Positions 1 to 11,739 are shown, counted from the stretch's first letter. The stretch: DNA of 64,000 bases from Telopea speciosissima (GCF_018873765.1 NC_057924.1:19029542-19093541), one strand, 5' to 3'. Notes: generated by a model from the letters alone, not told the origin. Translations and numbers: made by a program.

Positions 1-319
1 TTGGCTATTAGAACAGCTCTTTTAGAAAGCATTTATGAGGGATTTGATTGTGTTAGAACAAACACAAATCAAAACATGAAAAGAAACAAAAACAGAGCAA
101 GATGATACAAAGATTTAACGTGGTTCACACACCAGTATGGTGTGCTACATCTACGAGCGAAGATGAAGTTGTTTCACTATATAAATCGGAGAAAGTTACA
201 ATGGAGAACTCTCAAGAACACCCAAAATGGCGCTGTTGCTCTCTCCCTGAAACCCTAAAACGAAAACCCCCAAATCTTACTCTTTATAACAAAGTGGATA
301 AAGAACATAAACACTCCTC

Positions 320-670
320 CATCGAATCCGGGTCGATCCTTCGGCCCAAGTCCTCCGCTACCATCACAGATCTCAGAAAAAGTTTCATTCGGGTTGCCAC
401 AAAAAAAAATTGTTGGAGCAAGTCATTCTTCGAAACGGGTCCAAGAATTCAAGACACACATATCAGACTGTCTTTTAGTTGAAACTGATCACAAGGATAT
501 TGTCTCATATCTTCAACAAGGGAATGATCTTAAAGCCGATTTTGGATGATATAATCTATTTCTCATTCCATTATGAACCATGTAGTTTTTCTTATATTCC
601 AAGGAAGCAAAATAGTTTTGTTGACTCCCAAGCAAGGAAGGCCCTGTCGATAACATATACAACAGTTTGA
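320..670 (+). pseudogene. LINE-type RNase H-like relic
   Basis: A degraded coding stretch resembles the C-terminal RNase H-like domain found at the 3' end of plant L1-type LINEs. Readable pieces are ETDHKDIVSYLQQGND near 480-530, then (after a frame change) a stretch ending CSFSYIPRKQNSFVDSQARK at about 570-640. The family normally reads E.D...V...L in the middle and F..V.R..N..AD.LA at the end, which fits. The catalytic D of the last motif is kept (VDS), but the frame is broken around 545. There is no start, no upstream reverse transcriptase in the window, and no clear poly-A tail or target duplication. I infer an old LINE fragment. A fragment of a host RNase H-like gene is possible but less likely. 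Confidence 0.45.
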
Positions 671-1789
671 CCAATTTCCGATCCATAGATATGAGACATG
701 TGTTCTAATGTATCAATGTGTACTCCACATTAATCTTAATAAAGTTTCTCATTCTACCAAAACACAAACCGTTCAAAGCAAGAAATCCAGCCCAACTTAT
801 GAAGGCCATACACAAATCCATGTCCTTCACATTTTATGCCCATGTTCAGGTCCTTGGCATGATTCGTAATCTCGGATCGGATCGGCCAATATTGGCCGGA
901 TTGGATTGGTATTAGTTAAAGCCGATCTTGAGATTTGATCGCTACGAAAAGGTTTGACTGGATCGTTCCTTGGGTCTGTTAACTTGGTTGGATCTGTCGA
1001 TCCGATCCAATCCTTGACCGATTCGATTGAATATTTTTTTATTTTTTCAAAGTTTTAAGTTTTTATTTTATTTTTTATATTATCTTGATCGATATTGATT
1101 GATACTAACCGATACCAACTGATATTGATCGATCCGATCAGGATAATATCGGCCGATCCAATCCCGAGATCAAAACACCCATCAACTTTGACCGATACAT
1201 GACCCGATCCATAAAAGAATGATTTTGGGGGGATTTTTTGATCGATTCTGATCAATGTGCACCGATCCAATCTCAATCGATTCTGATCACTGGATTTTTG
1301 AACTTTGGTCCCTGGAGTCTGGACTTGAATATACAGTGATATGTACTGCATGTTGCAATTTAATGGAGGAAGCCTTGTTGTTGACATCTCCAATATTTGA
1401 TATTTTTAATTTAATTACTACTGATTGACAAGATCCGTGACAATGAAATCCCATCAATCAATAAGGGCTATTTCAGTACCAAATTTTGACACTAGAACGT
1501 ACAAACATACAATGTATGTTCAGCACTGGGACAAGACGTCCCTTGCCAAACACGTCCCTTCCACGTTTCAAAACCATTATTCTCCCCTTAACTTTTTTCT
1601 TGAAAGAGCAAATTATTATCAGGAAATTATAATGTGAACATGTATACAGGAGAAAATATGATAGAAAGACTACAGCTAACATATCCTTGTACGGTAAAGA
1701 GAAAATCATACGGAATTTCACTCATTCTTTCTCCCATTGCATTAAGGTATTATCATTCTCTCTCTATCAATTATTTTTTATTATTTTGG
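671..1789. other. Gene-free, GATC-rich stretch
   Basis: No gene is visible. From about 870 to 1320 the sequence is dense in variants of CGATC, GATTGGAT and GATCGAT, similar to the interior of the TAGGGGTGTCAA-ended elements elsewhere in the window, but neither terminus of such an element is found here. 1330-1789 shows nothing recognisable. Confidence 0.5.
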
Positions 1790-1932
1790 GGCAAGAGATA
1801 TCTACTTGGTGGTGTTTCCTATAGACTCTCACAGGACACCGTGAGATGATGCTTCTGGTCTCTAGGTATATACCCAGATGTGTTCACCCATTGAAGAACA
1901 TAGGAAAAACCACCAAGTAGAGATCTCTTTCC
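1790..1932. mobile_element. Foldback MITE with 33-bp inverted repeats
   Basis: The left arm (1790-1822, begins GGCAAGAGATATCTACTTGG) and the reverse complement of the right arm (1900-1932, begins GGAAAGAGATCTCTACTTGG) match at about 30 of 33 positions. The spacer of roughly 77 bp has no coding capacity. A convincing target duplication is not visible. The arms resemble the GGGAAAGAATGCT-ended family at 17750 and 62717, so it is probably a distant non-autonomous Mutator-like element. Confidence 0.65.
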
Positions 1933-2159
1933 ATTTGGTTATTATATCCAACATACTAGTCTTAGGTGTTTGTGTCAGCCAATTGATACCAATTCGATAT
2001 CAATAAAGATTAAAAAAATTCAAATCATCTGATTTGATAGTGATCAATGTATCGATGTTGACAGTTTTGGTATTAAAACTGATATTGTGATCAATATCAA
2101 TCAGTATTGGTGTATCGAAAAAAAATCAGTATTGGACTTATGTCTTTCACAATCGATTC

Positions 2160-2405
2160 TTCATATTGCATTATCAAATCGCCATCATGACACCATATTA
2201 TCAAATCACCGTATCGTCAAATTGTAGCCATGATGCCATATCACCAAATCACTATCATGGTGTTATATTGCCAAATCATTGTCATGACATCGTATCACCA
2301 AATCATTGTCATGACACCAAATCACCACACTGCCATGACACCATATCACGAAATCACCGCCATAGCGCCATACCACCACCGTGACACCATATCACCAAAA
2401 TCACC
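2160..2405. repeat. 27-bp minisatellite
   Basis: About nine degenerate copies of a 27-bp unit containing ATCACCAAATCATTGTCATG run in tandem. Because 27 is a multiple of three, short open frames arise here in two phases; they are low-complexity His/Ser-rich artefacts and not genes. The flanks (1960-2160 and 2420-2500) are rich in GATATTGATC-type words. Confidence 0.8.
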
Positions 2406-3716
2406 AAATTTTTGTCTTTCACCGTTACCGGTCCGATACGAATTCTGATCTAATATTGATATGAATCTATATTGATATCTTAATTGATCGGTATTGTATC
2501 GTTGAGAGAGAAAAGAATTATTATAATTGAATATAAAAAAAAATGGACCAAGTTTCTACCACCCAAGGAGAATGGGATCCCATTCACCGTGGGGCAGAAT
2601 AGGATATTTTGGAACGTGAACCCTAGGATGGTGGGTGAACCATCCTCTACGAGTGGAGGGAACTTAGTCCTAAAAAAATGACAAACCGTAGTTTGGTCTT
2701 TGATGGGATTAAATAAAAGAGAGAGTGTGTGTAGAAGGAAGGAGGGTTCTCTAGAAGAGGTTGATGGTGAGTTCTCCCCTTCTCCTTGAAAGTGTGTCGC
2801 ACAATTTAAGTACAAAGACCGCAACTATGATCCTTGTGCTAGGACCTGATCCGGACTCCTCGTGGAGAGTTGCTTCACCAATCTAGGATCATTATTACTC
2901 TGCCCATATGAAGTCCATAATGCCCTCCCCATTTTTTTTTTTTTTTGGTATCTATCCCAATACACCCAAACCCATAGATCTTTGTTCGCCATGGGTGGAG
3001 GGAAACTGCCTGCATAAGGGGTTTGATCCAGGCTGCATGGCCCTTGTCAGCATGGGGTCCAATGGGATCGCGTGCATATGCATCGAAGGAAAGGGGTGGG
3101 GTACGTGGTCATTTCACAACCCCATTGTGAGAGGGCGCAAGGGACACTACCAGGGAACATTCTTTTTCCTTGTATATGAATTTTTCCCACCATGCCAGAT
3201 TGTAGTTTCTCTCTCACACGACTTGTTTTTTAGTAGATATATTTTATCCTACTTGCTATGAATATGTGTGCAAGGCAGTTGATACCTATTTTAGGACAAC
3301 CATTGGTATGGCATGCAAATTCTTCTCCACCCTGCCAACATGTGGAACCCTCTCCCAATATAAACGTATTGGCATCATATACACCTAGAGGGGGAGAGGA
3401 GTTCCAGTGGATGTTGATTCTTATACAAGGGATCTATGTCATTAAATGAGGTGGTGCCCAATGAGAGGACACGCAGGTGCGTCGACCAAGGGGATTTTTC
3501 ATTTTGTAAGGGACAGAGAGGTCATTTCAGTAGCGATTGCATCTAGGCAGGGGCTACGCAACCAGGAAAGATCTTTTTCACTCTCACATCCCGCACATGG
3601 ACCCCACACTCTTTCTCATTAAAAATCCCCTAGTAGACGATTTGATCACCCCCCCCCCCACCATTGGTGGGAAACTACACTCTATTATCATAGTGATCCC
3701 TCTCCCTATATATATG
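2406..3716. other. Gene-free, fragments of MITE ends
   Basis: No gene is visible. A T-run lies at about 2931-2946. A right-hand MITE end with the family's GTTCC-CTTTTTCC type of terminus lies near 3150-3175. The stretch 3450-3706 looks like another degraded copy of the same family, directly abutting the better-defined element at 3717. A C-run is at about 3650-3659. Confidence 0.4.
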
Positions 3717-3890
3717 GGGAAAAAGAAGGTTGCTAGGCTACATGGCACCTACGCCCAAACACTGGAAGGACAAAATGACTACCCCACCCGGTGAAATGAA
3801 AAATCCCACCCTTGTTGGATGTCCTGCAAGAACTCTCATTGACCCCCACACTGGTGCATGGCCCACGCAGTATGATAGTGATCTCCTTCC
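3717..3890. mobile_element. Mutator-like MITE with TATATATATG duplication
   Basis: Imperfect inverted termini (left GGGAAAAAGAAGGTTGCTAG, right end ATAGTGATCTCCTTCC) enclose about 174 bp with no coding capacity. TATATATATG occurs directly before (3707-3716) and directly after (3891-3900) the element, consistent with a 9-10 bp target duplication of the Mutator type. The duplicated word is low complexity, so chance is not excluded. Confidence 0.55.
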
Positions 3891-3925
3891 TATATATATG
3901 AGAAAAAATTTTGTTGTAATCAAAG

Positions 3926-4783
3926 TTTTTTTTTTTTTGATGAAGAAGGGTATATTGGAAAACAAAAGACCTATAGAAGTTTGTACATAGATGAAACATC
4001 ATAGCAGTGAAAACCTATACTAGTAAAGTTCTTAGTAGCTTCAGCTAATTCACAGTAATTACTTATAGAGGTTCAGGGGATGGTAATTGAGAAAGGAGGG
4101 TTAAACATGTCACAAAGTCTCTTGTTGCAAAACCATATTTCTGTTAGGTTAATATTCTCCTTCTGCGCTGTTCTCCAGCCTTGGATGATCCCAAAAAGTT
4201 CCGCCTCAATAGCATCTGTTGTCTACAATCTACTTGCATCTGTTAGAAAATGTTGTCCATCTAACAAAATGTATAAAGTTCACTGAGCTAGTTTAAGATC
4301 GGGTTCTAAATTTCTGCGACCAGTAAACTAGGCAATTGTATGTCAACATTAGCATAAAATGAAGGGTTTGTTGGATGGTGTGTGATGTGCAGACATTCTT
4401 TGCTTGTGTTTGAACCCGAGGGGTAAATATTTAGATCTGAAAGCCACTGCAAGACAGAATGGATGACCGTCATGGGATCGGCCTTAGCACCACACATAAG
4501 TACTTTGTTCCATACATGCCATGTATAATAACAAGTAATAATAAAAACAGTGAAAAACCAAATTAAAGATTGTTTATCAAAAGCTGGTGAGCCAATAAGG
4601 GAAACACAGAGGTCAATGAAAGACGGAGCTGATAAATGCTCAGTTCTTAATCCAAGAGGGCCAGAAGCCCAGATACGCTTAGCCCAATCACATGATAAGA
4701 GATGCCAAATCGATTCATTGTAAGAACCACAGAATACATATAAAGGCTCGACGGATATCCATTTCGAAAGATATGCCCTGATA
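3926..4783 (-). mobile_element. 5'-truncated L1-type LINE insertion
   Basis: An 858-bp insertion in minus orientation is bounded by a 12-bp target duplication GTAATCAAAGTT (3916-3927 and 4784-4795). A 13-nt T-run at 3926-3938 is its poly-A tail read on the opposite strand. Minus-strand frames encode the zinc-binding region that follows plant LINE reverse transcriptases (CGSYNESIWHLLSCDWAKRIW-like, about 4660-4740) and, after a frame interruption near 4240-4310, an RNase H-like domain (…TTDAIEAELFGIIQGW…). Reverse transcriptase and endonuclease are missing, as expected for 5' truncation. It lies about 1.9 kb upstream of the WOX gene. Confidence 0.88.
4306..4780 (-). pseudogene. LINE zf-RVT / RNase H linker fragment
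   Basis: This minus-strand frame (about 155 codons, reading in from the target duplication) carries the pattern C-x9-H-x3-C, then W.S..L, typical of the zinc-binding domain after plant LINE reverse transcriptases, then a tryptophan-rich segment (WFFTVFIITCYYTWHVWNK) and the linker to the RNase H domain. It has no start of its own; the apparent Met comes from flanking DNA. The frame stops at 4306 and RNase H-like sequence continues in another register to about 4080, so it is not functional. It is part of the LINE at 3926-4783. Confidence 0.75.
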
Positions 4784-5033
4784 GTAATCAAAGTTGGTGA
4801 AAAATAAGTTGCAAATTATAACTTTACTTTTTTGCCTTTTTAATATAACACATTTCACTTCTTTCTGTGAAGGTAAAATCTTGTCATTACACTAATGCAC
4901 TCAAAAAATGTGCAAAACAATGAAGATTTTAAAAAAAAAATAGCAAGATGATAAATTATTTTTAAATTATATCTTGGGGAAATGTTTTATGCAAGGCCAT
5001 GTATGTACATGGTGGTGTCTTTCAACCGTTGGA

Positions 5034-5499
5034 TAAGGGTGTCAACCGAGGGGCTCGGTCGGGCCTAGCCGGGCCTCACCATATTTTTTCCTTGCACCGT
5101 GATCGCCCGGCTATGTGGTCGGGCTGGCATATGGCAGGCATGGTGCGGTTTATACACAGTCAGTCGGTTTTCGGGCTACAATCGGGCTAAACAGGCCATA
5201 AACAGACTAATGACATGTTTATCTCTAAACGGGTTGTAAAAGAGCTATAAATAAGCTTTAAACGGGCTGTAAGCGGGCTTTTAACCTGTTTTAAACATGT
5301 CAGTCTGAGTCGGACTAGTAATCGGTCAATACCAGTCGGACGCCTGTCAGGTAGTACCCTTGCAACACTAGAAACGACCAAATGTTAGTCAGGCCGGGTT
5401 TGAGCCTGGCAAGTTAAATAAACGGACCGAGCCGATTTCAGATTTTTGCGATCGGGCTCAGTCGGGCCTGCCGATGCGGGCCTGAAATTGACACCCCTA
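5034..5499. mobile_element. hAT-like MITE, TAGGGGTGTCAA termini, 8-bp TSD
   Basis: The element begins TAAGGGTGTCAA and ends TTGACACCCCTA (11 of 12 inverted). It is flanked by an exact 8-bp duplication CCGTTGGA (5026-5033 and 5500-5507), the hallmark of hAT-type insertion. The interior is rich in CGGGC/GGGCT words (TCGGGCCTAGCCGGGC) and has no transposase. At least two other copies or ends with the same terminus occur in the window (15583-17026 and 49073-49396), plus a stray end at 13861. Confidence 0.85.
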
Positions 5500-5507
5500 C
5501 CGTTGGA

Positions 5508-6101
5508 TGGATGAGGGTGGGGGTAGAAGTGTATTAACACATCTCTTCTCTTCCCCCCCCCCCCTCCCAATCCAATGGATGAGGGCACAGCACCGCCGTA
5601 CATAAAACCTTTTGCCTTATATTTTATGTGAACCATTTTCAAATTGTTTTGAAAATTTTTTCTTTTATATCTTAAAATAAATTTTAAGAACAAAATAAGT
5701 ATATAAATAAATAATAAAAATTACAACTTCTCAATTGACCAGTCTAATTAGAAATTAATGAGAATCATTTTTATTTTTTTGATTTCAAAAAATTTTCAAC
5801 GTAAGAAGATAAATTTGGGTTTGAAAATTGAAAAAGAGCCCTCGAGTCAATCCAACAATCCAAAACTACCTTCCTTTGCTTTGCTCAAAAATAAACCCAA
5901 AACCGCAATTACTGTCCACCACCACTTTCCAATCAAACCGCACTTCACAGTTCATATCTTCTTGACTTTCAAACCCCCCCTATTTACTCTTACAACAACC
6001 TCTTCTATTAGAATAATCCCACACTTATATCTCCTCTTTCCCCCTCCCTCTCTCCCATTAATAGTCTCTGCAAGCAAACCAAAACAGAAAAGAATCCTTT
6101 C
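5508..6101. other. AT-rich upstream region of the WOX gene
   Basis: There is no gene here. A C-run lies at about 5553-5562, followed by AT-rich sequence to 5800 and CT/CA-rich sequence from 5880. The last part probably contains promoter elements of the WOX gene downstream, but none can be assigned by eye beyond the TATA-like box listed separately. Confidence 0.4.
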
Positions 6102-6109
6102 TATAAAAA
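6102..6109 (+). promoter_or_regulatory. Candidate TATA box of the WOX gene
   Basis: TATAAAAA lies about 565 bp upstream of the chosen start codon and is followed by CT-rich sequence with a C-run (about 6184-6194), as is common in plant 5' leaders. The long distance implies a leader of about 530 nt, possibly with an intron. No transcript data support the site. Confidence 0.35.
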
Positions 6110-6671
6110 AGAGGGAAATTTAGCTACCCTTTTCCTCTGTTTTTAAAGCTACCAAACTTCTTCAGTCTCTCACTCACTCTTCACCCCCCCCCCCTCCTCC
6201 CTTTTCTTTGCATTGAAAGATCTCCAATTTTTCTCTGATGAAGATTCTAATAAAACACCAACATGTGTGGCTTTCCATGATTTCTTTACTTGGCTTCAGT
6301 AGGAATTGGCTTGTACTTTGAGTAATGGGCAGAACCATTTGAGTTTTAATGCAAAAGTGTAAGAGGGATGGGATAGTACTACTCTTTTCTTCTATTTATC
6401 CTTTCTCTCACAGGTGATTTTTGTTGGATCTATTTTTATTTATATAAATAATTTATTTATTTATTTTTCTTTTCTTCAAGTGCTTGTTTTTATTAATTGA
6501 GATGTACAGAACCACAGTGGTAGGTAAAGAAGTCTATAAGAATAGGGTGTTCGTGTGGGTTTGAGGTTATTGTGACAGAAAACAACCCTAATAACAAAAG
6601 GGCTTTCTGTGTTATTTCTTATTTGCAGGGTTGCCTACTTAGATTACTAGCTCTACCCATCACTCTCTATC

Positions 6672-8353
6672 ATGGCTTCTTCTAACAGACACTGGCCAAG
6701 CATGTTCAAGTCCAAACCCTGCAACACTCATCACCAATGGCAGCATGACATCAACCCTTCTCTTGTTTCAAGTGGTTGTCAAAGAAACCCACACACTTCA
6801 GGTATTTATTTACTCTTATATCTTCTTATTACATACCCTTATAATTTAGGTTATACCCTTATAATTAGGGTTTTTTAGGTATCTATCTAATGGGAATGTG
6901 TTTTGGTTATGTGATAGTGCCTGGAAGTGAAGATAAGAGTCCAGAGCCAAAGCCAAGATGGAACCCTAAACCAGAGCAGATAAGAATTTTAGAAGCTATA
7001 TTCAACTCAGGAATGGTTAACCCTCCAAGAGATGAAATCAGGAAGATAAGAGCTCAACTTCAAGAGTTTGGCCAAGTGGGTGATGCCAATGTCTTCTATT
7101 GGTTCCAGAACAGGAAATCAAGGAGCAAACATAAGCAGCGCCACCTTCAAACTACCAAGTCTCCGGTTGAACCAGCTTCAACAACCACTGTTTCGGTACC
7201 GGTTCAGGCCATCGCTGCACCATCATCATCGTCTTCGTCTTCGTCTGAGAAATCTCCTCCTAGGAGGATCAACAAGAGCATAGCTAATCAATCTTACTAT
7301 TTCCAGCCTCAAGTAGACCTTTCTTCTCATGAACCATTCTTCTTTCCGGTCCAACCTCATGAAATCTCCTTCTCTGAAATTTCCAATCTGGTTCAATTCC
7401 CGGATCAATCGGTTGGACCTTGCTCGGCTGGGCTACTATTGAGTGAACTAATGAACCAAGGTGGTCTTCCAAAGAAAGACGAGCAAGTAAAGATGATGAA
7501 GGTAGATCAAGAACTGAACCCATTTGCTACAGCCACTACTAGTACTGTCACTTCCATCAATTCTATCTCTCCCACTACCACTGGTTCGACCACTCTCAAT
7601 CATATTCATGGAGGTACGACCTTCACAACTTCACATCCCATCTCTGCATGTTGATGTATACATTGGCGTTGTCCTTCCCTAATCATTCATGTTGATGTAT
7701 ACATTGACGTAGTTAAAGATATAGAATAATTCACTTTTCATTTGGGTTCATAAATATCCACTTAGGTTTTTGTATTTTCTAATACGATTTCATGTTCGAT
7801 GGTATCAGAACAAAGAGGTCATGTGTTTGACTTTTAAGAAGTTGTTCTTATCCTTAGTCATTCGAGCTTTTAGGTGAAACGATAGCGAATATTACAATTC
7901 ATTATTGGCGTCAACAAATTTGACCCATTTTGAGATAGGACGTGTGCATGGCTGCGGCTTTCTTTTTTAATCCCTTTGAAGAGAAGAATAAGAAGAAGAC
8001 TTGTTTGTGGTAGAAGTGATATGCACGTAATAGACTAGAAAGTCATGTCATACTGTATAGTATACTATATGGGTTTTTTCTAATTCTACGGCTTCTCAGG
8101 GGTGGCGGTGGTGGGCGAAGGAGGTGGAATGGCTCCGGTTGCTGCGGCGAAAACGATGGTTTTTATAAACGACGTGGCTTTCGAGGTGGGTGGTGGAGGA
8201 ATAGTTAACGTTAGAGAGGCATTTGGTGATGATGCTATACTCATCAACTCTTCTGGTCAACCTATTCTCACTAATGAATTTGGTGTAACTCTTCAATCTC
8301 TTCAACATGGTGGTTTCTATTATGTGGTTCGTATACTAATTAACCATGGTTGA
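6672..8353 (+). CDS. WOX9: WUSCHEL-related homeobox protein, WOX9/WOX8 type (3 exons)
   Basis: This is a nuclear transcription factor of the intermediate WOX clade, which in other plants keeps meristem and embryo cells dividing. I read the CDS as 6672-6801, 6918-7613 and 8100-8353, with GT-AG introns, both after codon position 1, giving 359 aa (Arabidopsis WOX9 is about 378). The N-terminus [16 protein letters not shown] is characteristic of WOX8/9. The homeodomain covers residues about 55-118: [11 protein letters not shown], the WOX spacer [13 protein letters not shown], and recognition helix [15 protein letters not shown] Ser/Thr-rich middle follows. Exon 3 gives a clade-typical tail ([10 protein letters not shown], then [15 protein letters not shown] and [15 protein letters not shown]). 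The last residues are uncertain: a readthrough end (RILINHG) and a spliced end near 8326 are both possible. No frameshift or premature stop is seen. WOX8 versus WOX9 naming needs a tree. Confidence 0.9.
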
Positions 8354-8689
8354 GTACTTACTTAATTATGGAGTTTGTTTTGATTGTTTTTAGTTTATTA
8401 ATTATTTTGTATTTATGGATCTTATAGGTTTGGGAGAATGGTCGATGCTGAGTGGAAGGAGTTCGATCTGCATGAATCAAATCAAGTTTGTGGCTTTGAT
8501 GGTTGATCTCAAAGTGTGTCTTTTTAAGTTTTTTATGTTTAATATCTTCTGTTGTTATAGACTATATAAGTATGTGGCTTTTGGAGGGTTTGATTAATAG
8601 GAAATATTTGTTGTAATATGGACCATGGTTAAGGAAATATATTGATGATCCACTATGATCATCTCTTTTTCTACCCCCAAAAAAAAAAT
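8354..8689. other. 3' flank of the WOX gene
   Basis: This AT-rich stretch is the probable 3' UTR and downstream region. No strong polyadenylation signal can be chosen. TTATAG at about 8423-8428 could act as an acceptor if the transcript is spliced once more. Confidence 0.35.
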
Positions 8690-9540
8690 TATGATGATCT
8701 CTCTCTTTCTCTCTCTTGATTACACATTTGCATGATCTCTATCTCTCTTGATGAGCCATTTTGATGATCTCTCTCTATCACCCATTTGGATGTTCTCTCT
8801 CTCTTGATGACCCATTTGGATTATCTCTCTCTCTTGATGACCCATTTTGATGATCTCTCTTTTGATAACCCATTTGGATGATATCCTCTCTCTCTCTCTC
8901 TATCTATGACCCATTTGGATGATCTCTCTCTCTCTTGATGACCCATTTTGGTGATCTCTCTTTCTCTTGATGACCCATTTGGATGATCTCCCTCTCATGA
9001 TGAACCATTTTGATGATTCTTTTCTCTCTCTCTCTCTATGACCCATTTGGATGATCTCTCTCTCTCTTGATGACCCATTTTGATGATCTCTCTTTCTCTT
9101 GATGACCCATTTGGATGATCTCTCTCTCTCTTGATGACCCATTTTGATGATCTCTCTTTCTCTTGATGACCCATTTGGATGATCTCTCTCTTGATGATCC
9201 ATTTTGATGATTTCTCTCTCTCTCTCTCTATGACCCATTTGGATGATCTCTCTCTCTCTTGATGACCCATTTTGATGATTTCTCTCTCTCTCTCTCTTGA
9301 TGACCCATTTGGATGATATCTCTCTCTCTTGATGACCCATTTTGATGATCTCTCTCTCTCTTGATGACCCTTTTGGATGATCTCTCTCGATGACCCATTT
9401 TGATGAATTTTCTCTCTCTATGACCCATTTTGATGATCTCTCTCTCTTGATGACCCATTTTAAAGATCTCTTTCTCTCTTGATGACCCATTTGGATGATC
9501 TCTCTCTCTTGTTGACCCATTTTGATGCTCTCTCTCTCTG
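8690..9540. repeat. CT-rich minisatellite, unit about 30 bp
   Basis: Roughly 27-30 tandem copies of a unit made of GATGACCCATTTTGATGAT followed by a (CT)n tract run without a break. Unit length varies with the CT tract (about 24-38 bp), and the TTTT and TTGG versions of the core alternate for much of the array. Long minus-strand frames full of MGHQERE-type repeats arise from it and are artefacts. A lone unit recurs near 9806. The array begins about 340 bp after the WOX stop codon. Confidence 0.9.
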
Positions 9541-10216
9541 AAATCAAGTTCCAAAAATCAGTAACTAGAAGAAGAGAGGTACATAGCATTCATAACTAAA
9601 CCAGGCAAAGCTGTACAATACGTACATAAATCCAGGCTTTGGACTCTGGAGAAAAACCCTAGTTGCTTTCCCATGCAAGTAAAGGAAGTTGGATTCAATT
9701 AGTGAAAACTTAATTTCGTTCTAAATTCAGCTCAAGCTTCCCACTTGTGGGTAGTACCAAAAAAACTGTAGGGGTTATTCCCAACAAATATTAGCTAAGA
9801 TTAATTGATGACCCATTTGAAGATTTCTCACTCTCTCAAATGTCTTGGGAAGATGGAAAGGGTTGAGATAATCGAAGAGCTGTACAATCATTTAATGAAC
9901 ATGTGGAAAAGCTAAACAAATAATGTTTTCTCTCTTTGTGGGAGGCAAAATTAGTTAGTAGTTGCTTTTTTATGGGATAATCTAAGCTTCTGGTCATTTA
10001 TAGAAGATTTGTAAAATTAAATAATTTAATGGTATTTCCATTGCCACATTGACACTCCATAGAAGAGAAGATTTGATTGTTATCTACAGTAAATTCGATT
10101 GTGTGCATTGAGTTGTACAGCACTGTTTAGTGGGTCTAGCAAATCTACTTTTTTTCCATTGCTTCATTCACACTTTTTAGAAGAATAGATTTGATCTGAT
10201 CTGTAATGAACATTAA
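9541..10216. other. No feature recognised
   Basis: This AT-rich stretch has no coding or structural signal apart from one stray unit of the preceding minisatellite near 9806. Confidence 0.4.
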
Positions 10217-10341
10217 GGCTGTGTTTGGTATGTATTCTAGATCCATTTTGCATTTTCGGATGAAAAAAACAACTATTTTTATCATCCGAGAATGCGAAAT
10301 CAACTTAAAATGCATTCCAAGAATCCATACCAAACGCTGCC
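10217..10341. mobile_element. Small foldback MITE, GGC.G.GTTTGGTATG termini
   Basis: The left end GGCTGTGTTTGGTATG and the reverse complement of the right end GGCAGCGTTTGGTATG match at 14 of 16 positions, and the similarity continues inward in patches to the middle of the 125-bp element. Such GTTTGGTA termini are common among hAT-type MITEs in plants. The target duplication is not clear. Confidence 0.6.
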
Positions 10342-11739
10342 TAAAATTAACTTCTCTTGGTTTTTTTTTTTAAGTTACATAATGTAAATTAAAGCGGCCA
10401 TTTGTTTATGTCTTCTGAGTTTTGAGTATATAAACCATACATATGCATGATGCATCAGAGGTGAGCAAACCTCCGAGAGATGTAGTGCGGGGCCTACTTG
10501 AGCATCTCACGTTCAAGGACAAGGAAGCAATTTGTTCAATGTGAGAACATGGCATGAAGGGATACCATTACCATTGCAAAAAATATATGTTAGAATATTG
10601 AGAGATCAAAAGCAAAAAAGTTTCCTTTATGGTAGGAGAGCTTTCAGCCTGTCACTTGTACGAATTCATTCAGAACCCTATAACAGAACTTGTTTAAAAA
10701 ATACTTTTAGGTTGAATCGTGCCACTTAACACTTTTTAAGACCGTAGACACCTCTTCTGATGCAACCGAAAGTATTGTGAATCGACCTCCAAGATAAAAA
10801 CATCTTGTTGACTCCCCCAGTAATCATGCACTCTATTACTAGCGTTTCGAGTATTAAAGGATTGTGCTCAAACTAAAAAGAAAACACTTCAACTAGTATG
10901 ATTTGAAGAACTCAAATGCAAAAGTATAACAAGATTGCAACACACACAAGAAAGACTTGAAGGAACCTATATTTTTAGGGTTCACGGGGAGAGTCATGAA
11001 AGAAGGAAACCAGGATTTTGAAATCGACAATGCATGAGATGCCAACATGAAATAAAACCTATGACCAAGATGTGGAGAAAAAAGATGATGTATACTAAAG
11101 AACGAGAGAAAATCATCCATGGTTAACCATATCATTCCAAAATAAAACATTTAAAGAAATATACCATGGAATCATCATGAAAGGGGAAGGGAACATGGCC
11201 AAAACATGCAAGACAACATGGAATATGCACAAAACCTAAACTAGGGATACAAAAGAAGGATAGAAGAGTGACATGCATGATCAAAGAACATGAACAAGTA
11301 TGGAACAATATACCAAAACAACAAAGCAATGGTGCATGACCACTACCTAGAGAGATAAGATCACACATCCTTTAGGGAAATGCAAAGCAAGTAAGGGGAG
11401 AAAGAAGAGTGGGATTATGTAGGTAATCAAAAACTATGTTTAGAACCTTACCTAATGGGAGGCCAAGATGGATAAGAGGTTGGAGACAACTCTTAACTAA
11501 TGAGAGAAGCCTCAACTTCAGATTCGACTCACCTACACTTAGGGTTTCTTAATTTTCTCTCTCTAGCCCACTCTAACCAAGGAGAAACTCCAAAACCAAG
11601 AGTTTGCCAAAGGATCCCTCATAACGTGATAGGACCTTGTATCTATAGATTTAGGAAGTACTACACAGCCATTAGAACGTAGCGCGAGCGCGAGCGTCAT
11701 ACCTCTGACAGGTTCTAGTCAATATTTATAAATCGACCA
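10342..11739. other. No feature recognised
   Basis: This is gene-free sequence. It may include the upstream (U3) part of the LTR fragment that follows, but it does not visibly align with the full LTR at 22494. Confidence 0.35.

Noticed and set aside
8900-9589. Long minus-strand frame of 229 codons rich in MGHQERE repeats
   Set aside because: It lies wholly within the CT-rich minisatellite. The repeat causes open frames in more than one phase, there is no non-repetitive domain, and the composition is purely that of the satellite.
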